From Favolaschia claudopus (taxonomy: Eukaryota > Basidiomycota > Agaricomycetes > Agaricales > Mycenaceae), in assembly GCA_037176885.1 (NCBI GenBank), contig JAWWNJ010000123.1, positions 496,001 to 560,000 on the forward strand: DNA of 64,000 bases, in the 5' to 3' direction. This document shows positions 34,771-45,733 of the stretch, in pieces. Positions within the stretch are counted from its first letter, which is position 1; each line of letters begins with the position of its first letter. The position numbers were made by a program, and so were the translations under genes. The notes under the pieces are model-generated. The model was not told the DNA's origin. It ran no database searches and worked only from the letters and a program-made list of their open reading frames with translations.

Positions 34771-35830
34771 GTCTATCATGTCTCCCGCTCGATATATGTC
34801 AAAGCGATCGCGATCGAAGCGTTTCAATTGCCACCTTTCCCCCAACCAGCTCCCAACTAAATTTCATCACTTCTACTCAATTCCTTTGGCCAATCTGGAA
34901 GCCCTGTACCGCTGTGGGCTGTCACAAACACACCCTACTCTACTTGCGACTGTTTCTCGAATGCTCTACCCAGAACATTTCAATGCCGTCTCTCTGTATT
35001 TTGCAAGCATCATTGATGGTGGTAAGTTTTGGTACGTCTTGTTCTAACTCATTTCTTCATCGAATTCTGATGAAACCAGGGCTCCCCGTGTTGCGTCTAG
35101 TCCCTTCTACGCTGTGATCCTGCTGTTCTGCCTGACGATTGCGTCTTTCGCTGACGCGCGGTGTTCCTTGACCATGGTCTCAGCTTGGACCTCCCATATT
35201 TGGTCAGTCCCATTCTCGCTCATTTCTTGCTCAGAACTCTTCAACCCAAGTTGCTACAGGTTTTTTTTCCGGTCGCCTCTAAACGGCTATAGCACTCGAC
35301 ACCCGATATACGACGAAACGACTCCGATCGACGCGTTACAATTGCCCCCTCCCCAAACCAGCAGCAAATTTCTGGTACGTCTTGTTTTCACTCATTTCTC
35401 CATGGAATCTCATGAACCAAAGCCCCCTCCGGTACTGTTGGACTCCCTCTACGCCGTCGGTATGCTATGCTGGCAGACGACTGCGTCGTTCGCCGAAAGC
35501 GCAACGTTTTCTTCGCACATTTCAGCTTGGACCTTCCGTTTTCTGGTCAGTCTCATTCTCCCTTAATTCTGCATGGATTGACATGATCTAAGGTTGTAGG
35601 AGTAACGACTCAATTGCCCCTACGCAACCGTCTGGCGTCTGCGTTTATAGCTCTCCAGACGCGCGAACGCCGCCCGGTTCTGCGGAAGCTTCTTCCCCCC
35701 CATGATTGTCAATTCAAAAGGCAAAGAGAAGCGAACATTCTTTGGTACGCGTTATGGTTTCTCGTTTGGTTGTTTACGACAGTTGACCTGAATTCCAGTC
35801 TGTTCAATAGGAAGAACTACCCTACGTACA
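34771..35830 (+). CDS. Unknown locus built of a tandem duplication
   Basis: Unit A (about 34771-35240) and unit B (about 35284-35575) are diverged copies, sharing GCTCGATATA/ACCCGATATA, GGTACGTCTTGTT, the coding text YAV-x(7)-T-x-ASFA and SAWT, and GGTCAGTC-CATTCTC. A third partial copy may follow at 35600-35760. A single frame from 35114 to 35566 stays open across the end of A and all of B. GT-AG borders are plausible within each unit (GGTACGTC, GGTCAGTC). No family recognised; it may be a short secreted or repeat-containing protein, or a non-coding tandem array. Confidence 0.35.
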
Positions 35831-35850
35831 TACAAGTTATGCTAAACAAT

Positions 35851-37903
35851 TCAATCTGATTCACTTCCACTATCCGCCGCATCGTCTGAGTCTTCTTCCA
35901 TCTCATGCAATATACGAGTCATCAAATCCAGTGCTTTCGTCCACTGAACTGCTCTCGGGTACCACTCTCCGCGAGGGAGAATCACCGACATCTCCTTCCC
36001 CTTTGTCCCTGGCCTGAAAACTTCAATCTCGGGGTAGCCATCGTCATCCCACTCCTCTTCCGTGACTCCGTAGTCAACAGGCACAATGTCTGGACGATCT
36101 AGCAGCGCTCTCATGAGCACCAAGAAGCGTCTCTTGTCCTCCGCATCAGCGAATGGAGAGCGGTTCTGCGCTACCTTGACAGGCTGGTGTCGGATGTTAT
36201 GCTGCAAGTCCGCTTGCACGCGATTCTCCAACTCTTCCGCGAGGGAAGGCTCAACCTCTTCGTCGTCCTCAAGCTCATCATCGGACTCAATGCCCGCTCC
36301 TGTCTGATTCCGTCGTCGCCTGCGGCGCCGACCAGCAACACCATAGTAACGATTTATTGCGTCAGGGTGGATACCCTCCAATGGATCACGCTCCTCGACG
36401 CCCGGATTGTCGTAGAGGCCGTGTGTGGTTTGGCCTAGGAAACGGATATCTTAGGGAAAAATTCTCAGCAGCACACAAGTAGTAGGGGTGTGACGCACCA
36501 TAGGGCAATTATCATTGGTGGTGCGCCCTCCCAAGGGATGAAGATTCCATTCTTCTTGAAACTCGGAGCAGTCGTGGTTGATTTCGGATAGAAACAGGTG
36601 ATGTAGGAGCCACGGATGGCTAGGTCTCTTGCGGTCAAGACGATGCAGGCGGCCAAGACGTGTAAAAAAGGCTCGCCACCGTCTCGCGAATTGGGTGCCG
36701 ACTTCAACCCATAATCGCTCAATACGCGTGTTACGCGTAGACCTAGAATGCAGTGAATAGCAGCGCTGAAGAACTTGAAAGATCCACTGACGAGCCCCAC
36801 ATGAAGGATGCTCTTCCTGGTCCCCTGTGCATCACCATCCAGATAGCAACCTTTGTGTTCTCTCCACCGCGATCTCCGCGTAGGCGATACGGTGTTCCAT
36901 AGTGCTGGATTGCCGCCATGAAAACCTCAAGGACAGTGGCGGCAAGGTTGTTGGAGCTCGCGCGGAGACCTGTTATCTGCAGGACGGTCAATTAAGGGTA
37001 GAGAAGTTATACAAGGTGAGGCTCCTACAGTTCTGCAATAACCATCGACAAATCTGTGAATGACAACACCCCACCAGATGAGCTTGTGGTGTCCGTCGCA
37101 GTGCCACAAGTAGTTGGGCCGGGGGACTTTGTACCTTCGCCGATTGATTCTGAGGTGGCTTCGGAGGGCCTGACCCAGCGCGTCGACGCGTTTGAGAGAG
37201 AGACGAGCTCTTTCCCGCTGGATACGAAGTCCATGGCGGCGAAAGTGACCTCGAAGATAGCGAAGACCCGACGTAGGCTTTTTGGCCTTGTATTTGCGAG
37301 TGAGGGTGTCGAGGTCATGGTCGTCAATGTCGTCAAAGCCCTTTTTCATGCCAAGCTCCCGCATGCGTTTACGTAGGGTGTGTCGGTGGACTTTCAGTGC
37401 AGCTGCAAGATCATTGAGCTTGATGTTACGGTTTGGTGCAGTCGCGTCTCGAAGATAAGCTGGGTCAATGTGCTTAGCTGGTCGCCCGCGCTTTCGTGCT
37501 TGCTGGGTGGTAACTGGCTCCAGAAGTGTGATATTTCCTCTTTCTCTGAAAATATGCTGTCAATATCACCAATGCATGAGAGTAGATGGCCATACATGCC
37601 CTCAGCCGCCAATGCGGCAACTTCAAGCTCATATACCAGCGGGCCAAGAAGATTGGCGCACTCAACAGTCCATTCTCGAGGGACTTCAGCATCCAAACCC
37701 TCAAGCACAGGAACGGATCGGTCAATTATATGAGCTGAATGCATTTTGTAACGAAGAGGGTCACTGTCTTCTTGGAGTAGAACCTCCCGAGCGCGGCGAT
37801 ATGAGTTGTTGAGTACCTGGTGGCCAGTGGTGACATTGGCTGGCCAAGGTACGTTGCTGGGAGGGAAATCCGGAATGTTTTCTGGAAATTGGAAAGCGGG
37901 CAT
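35851..37903 (-). CDS. DDE integrase core (rve-like) protein, second copy
   Basis: Same architecture as the gene at 4.4-6.2 kb but strongly diverged. Exons on the minus strand: 37903-37596, 37545-37029, 36976-36792, 36742-36499 and 36449-35851, with introns of about 50 nt. Seen: an N-terminal helical region, an HTH with RKRGRPAKHIDPAYL and LKVHRHTLRKRMRELG, a basic linker, catalytic WHCDGHH (Asp), LRGDRGGEN (Asp) and RIERLWVEVG (Glu), then DIRFLGQ, a basic run (GRRRRRRR) and an acidic C-terminus. The last intron as drawn leaves the phase off by one base; a weaker donor (GTCACA, 36494) would give a 45-nt intron in frame. So it is either functional with an odd donor or carries one indel. Its start lies 60 bp from the divergent BTB gene. 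Confidence 0.75.
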
Positions 37904-37963
37904 GAAAGTCAGGAGAACGGATTAGTGTTCATGTGACTTGGTTTCTCTTCACTCTTTTCACGG

Positions 37964-38703
37964 ATGGGCAGACATCATCCCTGTTTGTATTTCGGCGACG
38001 GAACGCTCACACTAAAGGTTCGGTTCAGTTGCGCGACCAATAAACAAGGAACTCATTCATGAACAGGCGGGGGATGGCTCAGGGATCATCTACAATGTTT
38101 ACAGAGAACCGCTAATGCATCACAGCCCTTTATTCAAAGGGATGCTCACCTTGCCACAAGAAGAGCTGCCTAGCCCTGCCACCGACCTCCGAGATTGGAT
38201 AGCTAAAGCGCGGGAACAGGGCTTAGAAGGCTATAAAGACGAAACGGCGGTGGTACTCCCAGAACAGCTGAAGACGGCGGAATTGGATGAGTTTATCTTG
38301 TTTCTGTTCTTGCACGCGTACGTTTTTATGAACTCGCTGTTGTATTGGAGGCTGACAGTCGTGTGCAGCGGCGAAAACCCTCCCTCGGTCAAAAGAGCCT
38401 GTGCTATTCTCAAAGTCAGTCACTTCTTTGCGGTCGACTGGGGTAGAGTTCGCACGTTCACACCTGGATGACAACCCGGACTTTGGTCCCTGCCTCCGTT
38501 TCAGGCTTGGGTTTGACTACCATATCCGCGAATGGATTATCAACGCCTTTGACCAGTTGATGGGAAAGCCTATCGGTGAGCTTACACCGGAGGATGAGAG
38601 TCTGTTGGGGCACCGAGGCTATAGGGCGGTGGCGAGAGCTCAGTCAAACTCTCTTGACAGTCGTCTCCGTCTTGCAGTGAAAGCCGTGCACAGCAATCAG
38701 TAG
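37964..38703 (+). pseudogene. BTB/POZ-domain protein, one indel
   Basis: Agaric BTB protein, probably a protein-protein interaction adaptor. ATG at 37964 gives MGRHHPCLYFGDGTLTLK. Introns fit at 38018-38066 and 38318-38368. BTB landmarks: VYREPLMHHSPLFKGMLTLP, VVLPEQLKTAELDEFILFLF, then SVKRACAILKVSHFFAVDWG. A GGGG run near 38444 carries one base too many for the frame to continue into VEFARSHLDDNPDFGPCLRF, YHIREWIINAFDQLMGKPIG and LTPEDESLLGHRGYRAVARA (stop 38701-38703). A single homopolymer indel is a common sequencing error, so the gene may be real. Confidence 0.75.
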
Positions 38704-38755
38704 ACTCGACACCAGTCGATATTGACAGGCACTGTAATCAGAGCACGTCAATAAC

Positions 38756-39828
38756 GACTGGAGCTTAATCACCGGTAGCCAAGGGAGAATAGATTTTCTC
38801 CCACGCTTTTCAAAGACTTCGTCAAAATTTCGAGTATGATAGCGGACATCACTTCATGTCAAGCGGCAATTTTCATCGAAACTTTCCAAGATCTGAGATT
38901 TAGAAGGAACATGGGGTGGGTTTATGAGGAAAATTTTCATTTCAGAGAAATCGGGGTAACCCTAGGTTAGGGTTAGAAAAGCGCGAAAGTTTTTCGGAAA
39001 GTTCAAAAGTGTGTGTACCTAACTTGCGGTTCTGAGGTCAATCGCCTGGGTATTGCTCACTCATATGCTGCCATAGGGTTCCGAAACTGATCTGGAGTCC
39101 TGTAACAGCCTGCTGGCAATATTGGACACTATGTTTGTTTGACGGTCTGAGCTGGCACGGCAAGATTCCGATGCGCTGATGGCATCACACTGCCACCGGT
39201 TATCGGCCGGCCCGGACCGAAAGCGCGAAATCCGTCGAGGAAAAAACTAATTTTTCAATTTTCTTGGTTTTGACCCGGGGGATCTGTAGCTGGCCTTCTT
39301 ATAGTGCTTTCTACACAGTTTCAACACTACTAGGTAAAAGGTGAGTGCACAGTAGCGATTTCCAAATTAGGCATCTGACTTGTCACGAAGTGATGTCCGC
39401 TATCATAGCTGCTGGTAAAAGTTTTTTGTATGCAAATTCTGAGCCGGCAGATCTCTAGTATTTAGAATTATAAGACTTCGGACGTGCTCAGAATTTTTTT
39501 ATCTTTCACTACGGCCTCGTAATGAAGGAAGCTTTGAGGACCAAGTAGCAGTCACGTTTGGCCACCACGTCATGCATGCACCGCCTTCTTGATCCTGCCC
39601 AAAACGGCGAGTCCAAACGTGGCGAAAGCAAAGGCATAGCGCCCCAGAAAAAAATTCCGAGCACATCCGAAGCCTTAGAATTTTACGCGCTACAAAACTG
39701 TCGATTCAGAATTTTGATACAAAAAACTTTTACAGGATGCTAGCGAAATTTTGGCGAAGTCGTTGAAAAGCGTGGGAGAAAATCTGCTCCGCCTTAGCTA
39801 CCGGTGATTTAGCACCAGTCCCTTCGGT
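38756..39828. repeat. Foldback element with ~90-bp inverted arms (about 1.07 kb)
   Basis: The left arm (GACTGGAGCTTAATCACCGG...TTTTCTCCCACGCTTTTCAA) recurs inverted at 39740-39828. A second, inner inverted pair (ATGATAGCGGACATCACTTC near 38836 and its inverse near 39395) lies inside. No target duplication found. Part of the interior resembles 28310-28440. Confidence 0.7.
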
Positions 39829-39924
39829 GATTGATCAAACGACTGTCTTTGAGAATTTACACCGTGGACTGGTTCGAGTCTAAGCTATCAGTGCCTCAGC
39901 CATTACTCCTGCAAAACTGAGTGG

Positions 39925-40164
39925 GTGAAGATGTGGACGTCGACCAGAGGTGTCTTGGGGGACATCATTGTCCATGATTTGCCAGGGTCCAAGATCTTGG
40001 AGAATTTGCAAGGCTATCCGGTGGGCCATATGGGTCCTGATTGTCGCCGCCGGACTATCGAAGGGCTGGTGGGCACTGCCGACAAGCGCAGCATTTTCTT
40101 GAAGGAGGAGGAGCTGATCGACGAGGAGATTTTCGCCCTAATGAGGGAGGAGGGGGTAGCGTAG
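39925..40164 (+). CDS. Small hypothetical ORF, doubtful
   Basis: 79 codons (MKMWTSTRGVLGDIIVHDLP ... EEELIDEEIFALMREEGVA) with protein-like composition and a Glu-rich end. No family recognised; it could be a fragment. Confidence 0.25.
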   Translation: MKMWTSTRGVLGDIIVHDLPGSKILENLQGYPVGHMGPDCRRRTIEGLVGTADKRSIFLKEEELIDEEIFALMREEGVA

Positions 40165-40209
40165 CAGTCTCAAGTTGTGTATGTAGATGAAAGTTGTGTG
40201 CGCGAGACA

Positions 40210-41040
40210 AAAGTTGCGTGTGTATGGCACATATACTGTGCAAAAATTATCAGTGATTACAACCTGATTGAAAACAGGGTTTTTGCTCGCAACTTACTGT
40301 TACTTACAACTTGTTCATGCAACTTACAACTATGTTGCAAGGTTGGTTACAACTTCATTGGCGGATGCATCTTGCTGGACATGTTATCAACTACCAAATC
40401 GTCATCTTTTTGGCAAATTGTCCGTGGATTTACTGACCTCCTGCTGATCTTTAAGTTTCGCTGATGGTCGCGGTCAGGCCGATATCGATGGCATCACTGG
40501 CGGGGTCGGCGAATGCGGAAGATCGAGCGTCATCGAGCGATTTGCTTTGGTACGATGCCCAATCCCGGGACTAAACTGGAGGAGAGTGAAGGAAATTTTT
40601 CGAAATTTCTCCTCTTAGAAAACGAAGCACGCGTTTGATTTTTAGAGTCGGAGACTCTATGTCATCTTTGTGCAGAGACAGGATCGTCGTCGCCTTGATT
40701 CCCTTAGGATTTATTCCCCAAATTGGTCCATGGACACCTATCCTTGCCTGAATATTTGTGCTCCCTTCCATACCTTATAAAAACTCACCTCGACATTATT
40801 GTTCAACTAGCCGAACCCCAGCCAGATCAAACTCAGATGGCCGATCATTTTACCTCCGCAATGCCAAGCCTTCGATGAGATGCCACCAACCTGGAGATGT
40901 AAGTAAGATGCAACCAAGATAGCAGATGTAACCAACCTGGAGATGCAAGCAGATACAGATGCCGCCAGAGATGTAAGTTGTGTAACTTGTGTTCAAAAAT
41001 CCTGTAAACGGAGGTTAATTATTGCACAGTATATCGCCCA
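40210..41040. repeat. Foldback element with ~32-bp ends
   Basis: GTGTATGG..CATATACTGTGCAA near 40215-40242 recurs inverted near 41014-41045 (TTGCACAGTATAT..CCATACGTGTG). The interior has repeated AAGTTGTGT and GTAACCAACCTGGAGATG-like words. No gene or target duplication. Confidence 0.5.
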
Positions 41041-41624
41041 TACGTGTGTGAGAAAGTTTTGTTAATTGTGTGCGCGACTCAAACTCATTAATTGTGTGCG
41101 CGCGCCAAACATTTTGTGCGCGCATGATAATTTGTGTGAATTATTAAATGTACAAGGTGACCTGAGGCTTTGCTTACTAAACAGATTATCGCGGCTGACA
41201 ACCTCCGGCGAGCGGCTTGTAAGCCGTCCCACGCCGTGCTAAGGTCGTAAGCCAGTTCAATCCGTTGTAAGCGAATTACTTTTTTCCGACATACAGTGGC
41301 ATGTAGTGAACTGAGGTAATGTCTATGGAGGAGAATTAGGCGCAGAAGCGCCGATGACTGGTCTCGTTGCGGCGCGCCGGTAGTATTTTGGGGCTGAGAG
41401 GTCGGATTCGAGTGGTGGTAGTTCATAGTCGGAGGCCGACGCAGCGGGAGTGATTTGAAGCGAGCCTGTCGGTAAGCAGGTACGACATAGGTGCAGGAGG
41501 AAAAGGACGGGCTATGGACGCACGGTCAAGTAATCGCTGGGAGGCAAAGGTGAGATATAAAGGGCGGTAACAGCGGTGGGGCACGCACCCGTTCTAGAGT
41601 ATATGGCATAATACTATTGATTCA

Positions 41625-41658
41625 GTGGTGCTCCGAAATGACGCTACCGAATGGAGCC
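41625..41658. mobile_element. Right-end fragment of the Harbinger-like MITE
   Basis: GTGCTCCGAA-TGACGC-ACCGAATGGAGCC followed by TAA, matching the right end of 17853-17980. Confidence 0.65.
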
Positions 41659-41769
41659 TAAAATGTATACAACCCTATGCGAAGTCCTCCTCCGGGAAAT
41701 GACCATGTCTGGCACGGTAGGCCAAGTAATCATCCCACATCTTCCGCGCGATGGCGTCACGTCGGACCA

Positions 41770-42215
41770 GTAATACGCCCGGACCGGCAACGCCCGTGCA
41801 TTCCGTCGAAGTTTGGTGAACCCCGGCGACTCGGAACGCTTCATCGGATTCCATCGTACAATTCCACGTACACTGTACTCCATTGGACCTTCTAACCACT
41901 TGATTACTGTACACCGGAATCCAACGCAAACCCTTCATGGTGTATTCTTCATACACAAGTCTTGACAAGCTTAATTATGATCAACGAATTCCAGCGTACT
42001 CCACCGACATCTCCAATAAATTCCGCTGCATTCCGGGGACTACCTCCACAATCTTCGTCGGATTTCGCTGGAATTCACGACAACTTCCGGCGAACTCCAG
42101 CGAACCGCTGGCTTAATTCAATGAACTCCGGTGGACTTGCTATTGGATGTCCACCGTATTCCGCTGTAATGCAGCGCGATTCCGCCGGAATACACCAAAT
42201 ATGCGATGAATTCTA
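41770..42215. repeat. Degenerate repeat rich in ATTCC-x-x-CG words
   Basis: Words such as AATTCCAGCG, AATTCCGCTG, ATTCCGGGG, CTTCCGGCG and ATTCCGCCGG recur irregularly every 10-30 bp on both strands. The minus-strand ORF across 41675-41968 is probably a by-product. Confidence 0.4.
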
Positions 42216-42265
42216 CGACATAGGACTAATGTGAGCATATTTCTCTGGCTCCATTCTGAGGAAAG

Positions 42266-43595
42266 CTAATTAGTATCACTAACCTGACGCCAGAAATCGT
42301 CAGTTAGCAGCCGCTGCTTCTTTTCAACCCTTTCCTCGACCGATTCCTTGTACAGTAGCATCAAAACGTGAACAACAGAGTCGTAATTTGTGTCGGACAT
42401 CTGTCGAAGCTGAGCCTCATACCCAGTAAGCCATAGGCTCGTGACCAGCCTACCTACGAGTTGCAACGATTTTTACATTTGGGTGTGGTCGTTGTCGTAG
42501 GCAGGCTGGTACTTCTCGGGCGCCACCAAAGGGCGGGGCCGGAGTTTGAAATATTTTGATGGGAGCTTTATTCTACTCCTTCTTTGGCAATAAATTCGAG
42601 AAGTACCAGCCTGCCTACGGCAACGACCACACCCAAATATAAAAATCGTTGCAAATCGTAGGCAGGCTGGTTACGAGCCTAAGTAAGCCATGCATTGAGC
42701 TGTTCTGCCGTTTCTGTGTTATACGCGCGAGTTGTGTGTTGCTGTCCATTGCTGTCCACAGAGGAAATGATAAGATCAGGTTGAGATCCATTCGTCGGAG
42801 CCGGATTACACCAAAGGCGACACAAAATGTCTGCGGCAAGATGTCCGATATAATGCCAAGCGTCGACAATGAATTTTGTTGAAGCCAATCAAGGGCTGGC
42901 CGGGTCTTGGGTGACGATATGGCGAAGTAGATTGCATGCATCGTCGTAAGCTAAGATGCTAGGCTTCGAATTTGGGTGTTCTTCCCAAATCTTGTCCAGT
43001 ATTCCCAGAACCTGGGAAGAACTCTCGGAGTTATAACATTTACCCCAGCCAATTGGGCAACCGCAAGCCCACTGAACTGTTTGCAAACAGTATATGGTTC
43101 GAGCTCGAAAAGTATGGGCTACTTGGTCGCCGGGAGTGCCTTCCAAGTCTGACAATGCCAAATGTAGGGTGGGTCCTGAGGCTGTTGCGGTGTCATTTTG
43201 GCGGCGCAGTACTCGCTGAACTCCGGGAAAAGACAAGCGGGAGAAGCGATCCAGGTATTTTGCATGCCAGTCCTTATGAGACTGTCTACCGCAAGTAAGT
43301 CTCCCTTCTTGCACTGGCTGCCCACAAGGAATGATACCGCAGATCTCGCGCATTCCCAAGTGACTGGAACAGAAACGACCATTCTTGTAATTTGCTAGAG
43401 GCTGATTGCAGATGCTCACGGCACAAATCTAGATAGCAAAAACCGAGTGAGTGAGCAAGCCTGAATTTATGGAATGTGACTTACACAGTGCGGTATTTTT
43501 TTCCCGTCCATCACAGCATACGAGTGTAGCCACGCCCCATGCCCTCGACTCTTTGCTGTTGCACAAGTCGTTGAGCTAAACCAGGTGGGATCTGA
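42266..43595 (-). pseudogene. CxC6/KDZ-associated transposase-like protein, split by MITE M2 and a stop
   Basis: Agaric protein with the cysteine cluster associated with KDZ transposases. Exon from about 43595 reads GAWLHSYAVMDGKKIPHC; a 66-nt intron (43429-43494) follows, then ICNQPLANYKNGRFCSSHLG, CGIIPCGQPVQEGRLTCGR (CxC6 cysteines), YCLQTVQWACGCPIGWGKCY and ILAYDDACNLLRHIVTQDPA. A TGA at 42889-42891 replaces the Trp expected before LASTKFIVDAWHYIGH. Coding text continues to AEQLNAWLT, is interrupted by M2 (42434-42681), and resumes WLTGYEAQLRQMSDTNYD to a stop at 42266. The N-terminus is missing. YDDAC, DAWH and the Cys set identify the family; it cannot be active as it stands. Confidence 0.75.
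42434..42681. mobile_element. Mutator-like foldback MITE M2 (248 bp, 9-bp TSD)
   Basis: Starts TAGGCTCGTGACCAGCCT, ends with its inverse, and is flanked by AGTAAGCCA at 42425-42433 and 42682-42690. Arms of about 90 bp hold AGGCT/AGCCT at the tip and a longer stem CCAGCCT-x-CCTACG / CGTAGG-x-AGGCTGG. It shares GGTACTTCTCGGG...CGGAGTTTGAAATATTT with M1 inside the hairpin. Confidence 0.9.
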
Positions 43596-44280
43596 GCTGC
43601 CATGTTTGAGCCGTCATTTACTGATCCATTAGAGTCCTGCCATAGTAATATTAGTCGCGATGGTAGGAGGACTGGTTTGAAAGACTCACCAACTCAGCAG
43701 AGTTCGTGCGGACACCTCACCAACCACTCAAGGGGGTGCGGAAAACTCAAAAAAATACCTCACGCTGCTTTTTCTATTAGAGGCCCTTCTCCGGGAACCA
43801 CCGTACCACGTGACGTCCAAATATGGAATTTACCATCAAAATCAGCTGTTTAGGGTCCAATTCTTACCTCCAACCTGGTGAAACCCCTCTCCATGGTGTT
43901 TTGTGAACGAAATCTCGGTTTTGAACCACCACAACGCACCACCTGAAAATTCAACATATTTCGGCCAAACACGGCCAACCTCATTGCCGTGTCCTTCCAA
44001 ATCCGGACAATCCACCAATCAGGCCTTTAGATGGCTGCTGAAGCTCAATAGTGGGTGTATACACTATTATACATTGTTTCTACTCACCCCATAGCCCCGA
44101 ACACCCATCCCCGCCCAAAACAAAAGAGGTCATCATTTTTTTTTATCCAACCTTTCGGCCGACCCACCCTCCCTGCCCGGTGTTCCGGCTTCTCCGGCCC
44201 GCACCCCCTTGGGGCAGTCAACGTTCTCAGACGGGACTTTGATATTGTGCTGATTTTCGTTGCTTTAGGTGAGTTGCCGA

Positions 44281-44425
44281 AGGGACCCGCGGTTTATATG
44301 CGAAACCGCGGGTAAGATGCCGACCCGCGGGTGACCCGTAAGTCTTCTGCGGGTACGGTACTCGCGGGTGCGGTACGGGTTGGTGTTTGGGTACCCGCGG
44401 GTGGACCCGTGCTGAGCCCTACCGA
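44281..44425. repeat. CCCGCGGGT-word repeat, probable MITE end
   Basis: Dense CCCGCGGGT, GCGGGTACGG and GGGTACCCGCGGGT words, including a hairpin CCCGCGGTTT...AAACCGCGGG near 44288-44312. It ends GCTGAGCCCTA, a typical end-like boundary. Confidence 0.45.
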
Positions 44426-44479
44426 AAAGCAATGCCCCCAATGCGGCACTGCGTAACCCGTCCGAAAATTTCCCGTTTC

Positions 44480-45115
44480 ACCGACGTAAAGTGTGGGGTA
44501 GGTTTGAGGGAGGGGGGAAATCGGTTCGCCATCGCATAGCCGCCGGTCTTCGGCGCCGACTTCCACTCCCTTGCCCACGTCTTCTAAACCTTCTCCTTTG
44601 ACTTTCTGAGCGTATGGGAGCGAGTTCTGCCCGGCGGCGCTGCCAGTTCCGCTCCAGCCAAGCTCTAGCCTTCGCTAGTGCGTCGGCTCGCTCATTTCCA
44701 TCGATGTCGCAGTGTCCCGGTGACCACCCAATCTCGACTTTGTGTTCCGGGTCGGCGTCGAGGAAAGCACATATTGTTCTGTGGAATGTGTGCGCGGAAA
44801 GCTGTCTGGCGCGGGGTTTAGTGTCGCAGATGGTGTTGATTGCAGACACGTTATCCGCAAAAAAGTGAATCTCTTTTATCTGCGGGTTGGCGGCCATAGA
44901 GACAGCTTTGGCTGCTCCAAATAGCAGGCCCGTGAGCTCAGCGTCATAAACCCTCATAAACCCCAGCGTGGCTACCCAAGCTGAAGCTTTTGGCGAAGAC
45001 TTCTTTGTCTTATGATCATAGTATATCACAAAACCCGCTCCCGTTCTGCGCACGCGGTGCACAGCGCGTTGCGAGCCATCGGAATATACGAGGAGGTGGT
45101 GGGGGGAGGAACTGA
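44480..45115 (-). pseudogene. RNase H domain of a non-LTR retroelement
   Basis: Minus-strand frame with a complete RNase H fold: LLVYSDGS (first Asp), GAGFVIYYDHKT, VYDAELTGLLFGAAKA (Glu), IHFFADNVSAINTI (Asp) and IGWSPGHCDIDGNERADALA (SPGH and last Asp). These are the D-E-D-D residues. It is joined to basic low-complexity text (RRRRPAAMRWR) and cut off at both ends; the reverse transcriptase is absent. A different fragment type from that at 22-23.4 kb. Confidence 0.8.
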
Positions 45116-45733
45116 ATTGACTTATCTTTTCTTTTTACTCAGTGAGGTAATATTCCGAGGAGGTATAAATACTTGGTAGATAGAGCACTGTACTTTACTA
45201 GTACTGCGCAGCTGGTTTGCAACAGAATATATCACATACTGTATTCCAAGTTCAAGCCACCGCTTCTTTCTACAGAAGGAGGAGCGAACCCTCTTGTGTG
45301 CCGGAATTAGCTGTGCTTTAGCTCTCCGTCACAGTACTCGAGTAGTAGGGTTCCTTGGATAGGGAGGGTTCCTTCAATTCTTTTGTTCTCTGGCTATCCA
45401 GCTTGTAGTTAGATTCTTTTTGCTCGGCCTGGTGATATAGAGCCTATGTACAGTCTCAAAAAGTTTTAGCCCACCAGTGTGTCAATGGTACGAGCAAGAC
45501 ACTATTTGAGGTGCATCAGCTGCCTAATTCGGCAATGATCACTTTTCTTTTGCCCACTTCTCGTCTCCTTTCAGCGCGTTATGACTGAAACTAATTCTCA
45601 TGAGATTATTGAGGAACACATCTACGATTCTACACCCAAGGTGCAGCAGATACGGACAAGATCCGGCCAACCATAAATCACTGTGCGGCCAAAGCATCAT
45701 GAACTTCCTCATGTTTTTCACGACGATTCATTA
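45116..45733. other. Possible solo LTR, no gene
   Basis: TATAAATA at about 45158 and LTR-like text follow the RNase H fragment, but no matching second copy or target duplication is visible. Confidence 0.25.

Noticed and set aside
37056..37376. Plus-strand ORF of 106 codons
   Set aside because: Antisense to the HTH and first catalytic part of the integrase-like gene.
38018..38066. Stop codons in the BTB frame at its 5' end
   Set aside because: Explained by a 49-nt GT-AG intron that restores the BTB text.
38953..38975. Telomere-like AACCCTAGGTTAGGGTTAG
   Set aside because: Only one or two units, and the orientation (C-strand then G-strand) is opposite to a telomere fusion.
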